From the NCBI GenBank assembly GCA_963784995.1, contig CAWATZ010000001.1, positions 682,001 through 746,000 on the forward strand: 64,000 nucleotides of DNA, written 5' to 3'. Source of the stretch: CAWATZ01 sp963784995 (GTDB lineage Bacteria; Planctomycetota; Planctomycetia; Gemmatales; Gemmataceae). This document shows positions 59,665 to 64,000 of this stretch, piece after piece. Both the position numbers and the translations under genes were made by a program. Position 1 is the stretch's first letter. Each line of letters opens with the position of its first letter. The notes beneath the pieces are model-generated. The model was given only the letters and a program-made list of their open reading frames with translations. It ran no database searches and was not told the DNA's origin.

Positions 59665-59704
59665 GAGGCATCTCCTTTCAGGAGCCGGTCTGCGGTAGAA
59701 TGAA

Positions 59705-59790
59705 AAAGCCAGTGCTGCCGCGCGCAGACCGAGCGCCGGGCGAGGCCTGGGCCGGTGAGGAGCTTGCTTGGCGGCAGAACCTCACCGGCC
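59705..59790 (-). promoter_or_regulatory. Conserved structured 5' leader (copy B)
   Basis: The minus strand has GGCCGGTGAGGTTCTGCCGC, the pairing CTCCTCACCGGC, CCAGGCCTCGCCCGGCGC and GGCAGCACTGGC, nearly identical to 51856-51950. The stem of the first hairpin is conserved at 9 bp or more; the change in the loop (T for C) does not disturb it. It precedes the beta-helix gene by about 40 bp. Confidence 0.72.
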
Positions 59791-59812
59791 GTTGTTCGTT
59801 ATGCTCTTCCGC

Positions 59813-62800
59813 TCAAGGATTCGTCTTGGGTGGTTTGTCTTTCCCCACTTGCTCCAGCACCTTGGCCACGTCGATCCAAAGTTGCCGGCACGCCAGGCGC
59901 TCCGCTTCGGGCAGCTTGGCCAGCGCCACCGCGTCGCGCAGTCCCGCCAGGTCCGGGTCGTTTTGCCAGTGCCGGAGTGTGCCCCCCATGGCGGCACGGG
60001 CTGCTGCGGGGCCCTTGTCCAACATGGCGGTCCAGGCCGCCAGCTCTGCCCGCAGCCAGTCGTGGGCCCGGCGGCGCCAACGGGCGCGGGCGGCCTCGTC
60101 CAGGGAGGCGGCATCTTGCCCTTGCCCGGAGCCGGCCAGGGCCGCCGCACAGGCGGCGTTGTAGCGCTCTGTGGGCAGCTGCCTGGCCGCCGCTTCCGAC
60201 TGGGCGGTCAGGGCCTTGTCGTAGAGGCGGGCGGCGGCGGCGTAGTGGCGCTTGAGCAAACAGACCTGGGCAAACTCAAATCGTTCGGCGACAGTGGCCG
60301 GGGCGGCTTCGCCCTTGAGGACGCCGGACAGTCGGCGGTCCAGATCAACCAGGCGTTCGACTTCCTGGACCCAACCAGCGGACGGATAGGGCCATTTGGG
60401 ATCTTTTGAACTGAGTTCATGGCCGCGGCGCAGGGCGGCCAGGGCTTCGGCGAACCGTCCCTGCTGACGCCGTGCGTGCCCCAGATTGCAGTGGGCCTCG
60501 GCGTAGTCAGGCTGCAGCTGGATGGCACGCTGGTAAGCGGCGACCGACTCGTCCAGCAGGCCCTTGTTGAACAGCTCGAGGCCGAGGTTGTAGTGGGCCT
60601 GAACGTCGTTGGGTTGGAGCTGAATGACCCGCTGGAAGGCGGCGATGGCTTCGTCCCGCCGGCCACGGTCGCGCAGCGCGATGCCGAGCTCAAAGTGGAC
60701 GTCCGCGTCGTTGGGCTGGAGCTGGATGGCCCGCTGGAAGGCGGCGATGGCCTCGTCCCGTCGGCCACGGTCGCGCAGCGCGACGCCAAGGCGGACGTAG
60801 GCAACCGCGTCGTTGGGCTGGAGCTGGATGACTCGCTGGTAAGCAGCGATGGCCTCGTCCCGCCGGCCCTTCCGGGCCAGCGCTCTGCCAAGGTTGGTGT
60901 GGGCGGCGACGTCGTTGGGCCGGAGCTGGATGGCCCGTTGGCAAGCGGCGATGGCCTCGTCCAGCCGGCCCTTCTGCATCAGTGCTCTGCCGAGGTTGGC
61001 GTGCGCGAGCGCGAAGTTCGGCGCGATCTGGATGGCCCGCTGGTAGGCGGCGATGGCTTCGTCCAGTCGGCCATTCCTGGACAGCGCATCGCCGAGGTTG
61101 TGGTGGGCAAAAGCAGTGTCGGGCTTGAGACGGATCGCCTGCTGGTAAGCAGCAATGGCCTCGTCCAGCCGGCCCTTCTGGGACAGCACGTTTCCCAGGT
61201 TGTGATGGGCCTGGGGGTAGTCGCCTTGGAGTTCAAGGGTCCGCTCGTAAGCGGCAATGGCCTCGTCCAGCAGGCCCTGGACTACCAGAGAGATGGCGAG
61301 GTTGTAGTGGACCCCCGGGCTGTTCGGCGCAGGCGCCAGCGCCGCCCGATAGTAGCCGATGGCCTTGTCCGCACGCCGCGGCTTCAGACGGTGGAAGTGC
61401 ATGGCCAGCTGATGGTTGATCCAGAAGTCGGCTGGATAGCGCTGTTGCGCTCGCTGCAACAGCGTCACCGCCGTAGTCGGGTCGTACAGGGCCAGCCTGT
61501 CGCCCAGCAGCACCACGGTGGCGGGCCCTGCTTGAGGACATCCGGTTGCCCGGCCAGCCGCGCCAGCGCCCTGGGGTCTTTGCTCTGGATCGCCGCGCGG
61601 CACTGCTGGCGCCACGTGTCGTCGTCTGCCCCCTGGGCCACGGCGAACAACTGGGCCTGGTTCGGGGAGCCCTCCGGCTCCGTGGCAGCCCAGTCGTCCA
61701 GGGCCGCCAGCAGTGCCTCGCGGATGGCCGAGGCCCGGACACGCTCGGCCGCCTCTCCGTGCTCCAGCTCCAGCACTGGCAAACCGTAAGCCTCGAATGC
61801 CTTCCGGTAATCATTGATGGATCCCGCGTTGTCGAATTGATTGCCCTCGACAATGTTGTTGGCCCGCCACAGGCGAATCTCCTCCACCCGTTCCATGATC
61901 TGCACGTTGGCGCGCAGCCGACCCAGGCGGGAGCGCAGCGGCGGGCTGCCCCGATCACCCAGCACTGTCTCCGCCCGGCGGAGCTTCGTCTGCGCCTGCG
62001 GCCACAGCCCCCGCTCACACCACTCTCCCGCGTCATCCAGGGCCTCGGCGGCCTCCCGCTCCGCGTACGCCTGCTGGGCTGCCCGGTCGCTGAGGACCCA
62101 GCCGACGCTGCCGGCGATGACGAGGAGAGCGACGGCCGCCACTCCTGCCATCCCTATCTGCCGCTTCTGCCGCCGGACAAACTTGCGGAAGCGATACCAG
62201 GCCGACGGCGGGCACGCTTGCACCGGCTTCATCGTCCAGGTAGCGCTGCACGTCGGCCGCAAGCCCGTTAGCCGTCTCGTAGCGGCGGTTGCGGTCTTTC
62301 TCCAGGGTCTTCATGACGATCCAGTCCAGCTCGCCGCGCAGCAGCCCGCTCAGCTTCTTCGGCTCCAGCCCCCGGTTGGCTGCGATGCGACGGCAGCCCC
62401 TCGGTCGTGCTCAGCCGGGTGCTCGGCCTGGGCGGCTCCTCCTCGCGAATCAGCCGCAGCACTTCCAGGAACGCCACCGCCTGGAAACGCTTCCGCTCCA
62501 GCGGCGTCGAGCCGGTCAGCAACTCGTACAGCAGCACGCCCAGCGAGTAGATGTCGCTGCGGGTATCGATGTCCAGCTGGTTCAGCTCCGCCTGCTCCGG
62601 GCTCATGTACTCCAGCGTGCCCACCACTTGCCCCAGTTCGGTGAACAGGGTCTTGCTCGGTGAGCCTGCGGTCCGGTCGCCTTGGCGATGCCGAAATCGA
62701 TCACCTTGGGCACCGGCTTGCCGTCGTACAGGCAGACCAGCACGTTCGACGGCTTGAGGTCGCGGTGGATGATCCCCTTTTGATGGGCATGCTGCACCGC

Positions 62801-63387
62801 CTGGCAGACCGGCACGAACAACTCCAGCCGCTGGCGCGGCGTCAGCTGGTGTTCGTCGCAGTAGCTTGCGTGATCGGCACGCCCTTGACCAGTTCCATGA
62901 CAAAGTAGGGCCGGCCGCTCGCCGTGGTGCCCGCGTCGAGGACCTTGGCGATGTTGGGGTGGTCCATCAGGGCCAGCGCCTGCCGCTCGGCCTCGAAGCG
63001 GGCGATGACCTGGCGGCTGTCCATGCCGGACTTGATGAGCTTCAGGGCCACCTTGCGCTGGACCGGCTGGGTCTGCTCGGCCAGGAAGACGGTGCCCATG
63101 CCGCCTTCGCCGATCTGCTGCAACAGCTTGTACGGGCCGATGACCGTGCCGGGTCCTTCGGCCAAGGTGCTGTTCAGGGACAGCCCAGGCGGGGGTAGAT
63201 CCGAAGTGCCGGCCGGGTCTGCCGCCGGTTGTTGCAGGAAACTTCCCGCTTGCCCGAACGCAGCCAGTAGCGCTTCGACGCGCTGGCGGAGCTCGGAGTC
63301 GCTGCCGCAGGCCTTGTCGAGATAGGTGGCGCGCCCCACGGGATCTTCAATCTGCAGGGCAGCCATAAACAGGTCGCGTTCGTTCAC
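59813..63387 (-). CDS. Ser/Thr protein kinase with TPR repeats, about five frameshifts
   Basis: About 1,190 residues after repair. The kinase part is spread over several frames: IGEGGMGTVFLAEQ and VALKLIKSG (to about 62865), then HRDLKPSNVLV and DFGIAKATG (to about 62680), GTLEYMSPEQAELNQ and SIYSLGV-like LLYELLTG (to about 62395), EKDRNRRYETANGL, and then a membrane segment (MAGVAAVALLVIAGSVGWVL, to about 61530). A C-terminal array of about eleven 34-residue TPRs follows (LGRALARKGRRDEAIAAYQR). The start GTG at 63387 has an AAAGGA site. The motifs are intact, so the shifts look like sequence errors. TPRs replace the WD40 repeats of the other kinases. It lies downstream of the second ECF sigma gene. 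Confidence 0.8.
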
Positions 63388-63494
63388 GGGACGGTCCTTT
63401 CGAGAGTTCCTCACCCTCCCATGCGAAATCGGGAGCCGGCGAGCGCAAGAATTCTGAAGAACTTGGAAAAATCGGGAGCGGGGGACGAGCGGAT

Positions 63495-64000
63495 TCAGCG
63501 ACTCGCGCACTGCAGTTTCTCGAAAAGCCAGGCGCGGGCGTAGGCCCACAACAGGTCCGCTGCCCGTGGCGAGATGCCCAGGACCTCGGCCGTCTGTTCG
63601 CCCGTCAAGCCTCCGAAAAAGCGCAACTTGACCAGTTGGGCCGCCCGGGGGTCCGCGCCGGCCAGTTGCTCCAGCAGGTCATCGAGTTCCAGGAGATCCT
63701 CTCGAGGTTCGTCCCCGACCACGAGTGCCTCGTCGAGGTCAATGCGGGCACGCTGGCCGCCGTGCTTGACGCTGCGCTTGCGCCGGGCAGTCTCCACGAG
63801 GATGCGGCGCATGGCCTCGGCCGCCGCGGCGAAGAAATGGCCGCGGCTGTGCCACTGCTGCGCCTTCTCCACGTCCACCAGCCGGAGATAGGCTTCGTGG
63901 ACCAAGGCGGTGGCCTGGAGCGTCTGGCCGACCTTTTCCTGGGCCAGTTTCTGCGCCGCCAACTGGCGCAGCTCCGCGTAGACCAGCGGCAGCAGTTCTT
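63495..64000 (-). CDS. ECF sigma factor, cut by window edge
   Basis: The C-terminal 168 residues or so of a sigma factor close to that at 57651-58220: ELLPLVYAELRQLAAQKL, ATALVHEAYLRLVDVEKAQ, FFAAAAEAMRRILVETARR and KLRFFGGLTGEQTAEVLGIS. The last part is the region 4 helix-turn-helix. The frame continues past the right edge, so the start is missing. It precedes the TPR kinase gene with 107 bp between, repeating the ECF-kinase order seen at 52055-58220. No anti-sigma factor gene is seen. Confidence 0.9.
   Translation of the reverse strand, partial: ELLPLVYAELRQLAAQKLAQEKVGQTLQATALVHEAYLRLVDVEKAQQWHSRGHFFAAAAEAMRRILVETARRKRSVKHGGQRARIDLDEALVVGDEPREDLLELDDLLEQLAGADPRAAQLVKLRFFGGLTGEQTAEVLGISPRAADLLWAYARAWLFEKLQCASR

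Overview
The window looks like chromosomal DNA from a planctomycete, most likely of the Gemmata/Isosphaera type. It is GC-rich. It carries ECF sigma factor genes beside large Ser/Thr kinases with WD40 or TPR C-termini, secreted proteins with an N-terminal LExLExR-type motif, an exosortase locus, a retropepsin-like protein and a hydrazine-synthase-alpha-like cytochrome protein. Nearly every gene is on the minus strand; only 36558-41700 is on the plus strand. I saw no tRNA, rRNA, CRISPR array or transposase.

Region 1-27349 (minus strand, read from right to left) is an exopolysaccharide/exosortase locus. In order it has an UpxY/NusG-like antiterminator, exosortase, a decayed copy and then an intact-length copy of a chain-length-determinant/tyrosine-kinase gene, an EpsI-domain protein, a polyprenyl-phosphate sugar transferase, a TIGR03087-type glycosyltransferase and a truncated ABC permease. 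Next comes a run of lipid or natural-product genes: a heme-oxygenase-like diiron oxygenase, an acyl carrier protein, a thioesterase, an AMP-dependent ligase, an SDR, a FATP-type acyl-CoA synthetase and a P450. A PLP decarboxylase, a MetY/MetA methionine pair and a PAF-acetylhydrolase-like esterase follow, then the Wzm/Wzt polysaccharide exporter, an FkbM methyltransferase and a family 2 glycosyltransferase.

Two sites in this region have the same regulatory layout: a sigma-54 -24/-12 promoter with a pair of 16-bp palindromes (GTCAAG-N4-CTTGAC type), 24 bp apart, about 200 bp upstream. One precedes the UpxY gene and the other precedes the oxygenase gene. This ties the oxygenase/ACP genes to the exosortase programme.

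Region 27350-42835 holds a PhyH dioxygenase overlapping a two-domain SGNH plus alpha/beta hydrolase, two small membrane proteins, a kinase-WD40-TPR protein, a retropepsin-like protein, a divergent plus-strand pair (beta-propeller/cytochrome c protein and nucleoside hydrolase) and a TIGR03032-type protein.

Region 43089-64000 has a repeating order: ECF sigma, Ser/Thr kinase, LEPR-type secreted protein. It occurs twice, with one extra surface protein. The three surface-protein genes share a conserved 5' leader, and two promoters share an ECF-like motif.

Many genes are split between reading frames by apparent single-base shifts (about 25 in 64 kb, touching most long genes). This looks more like indel errors in the assembly than mass gene decay. 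I therefore give composite gene spans and note where each shift lies.
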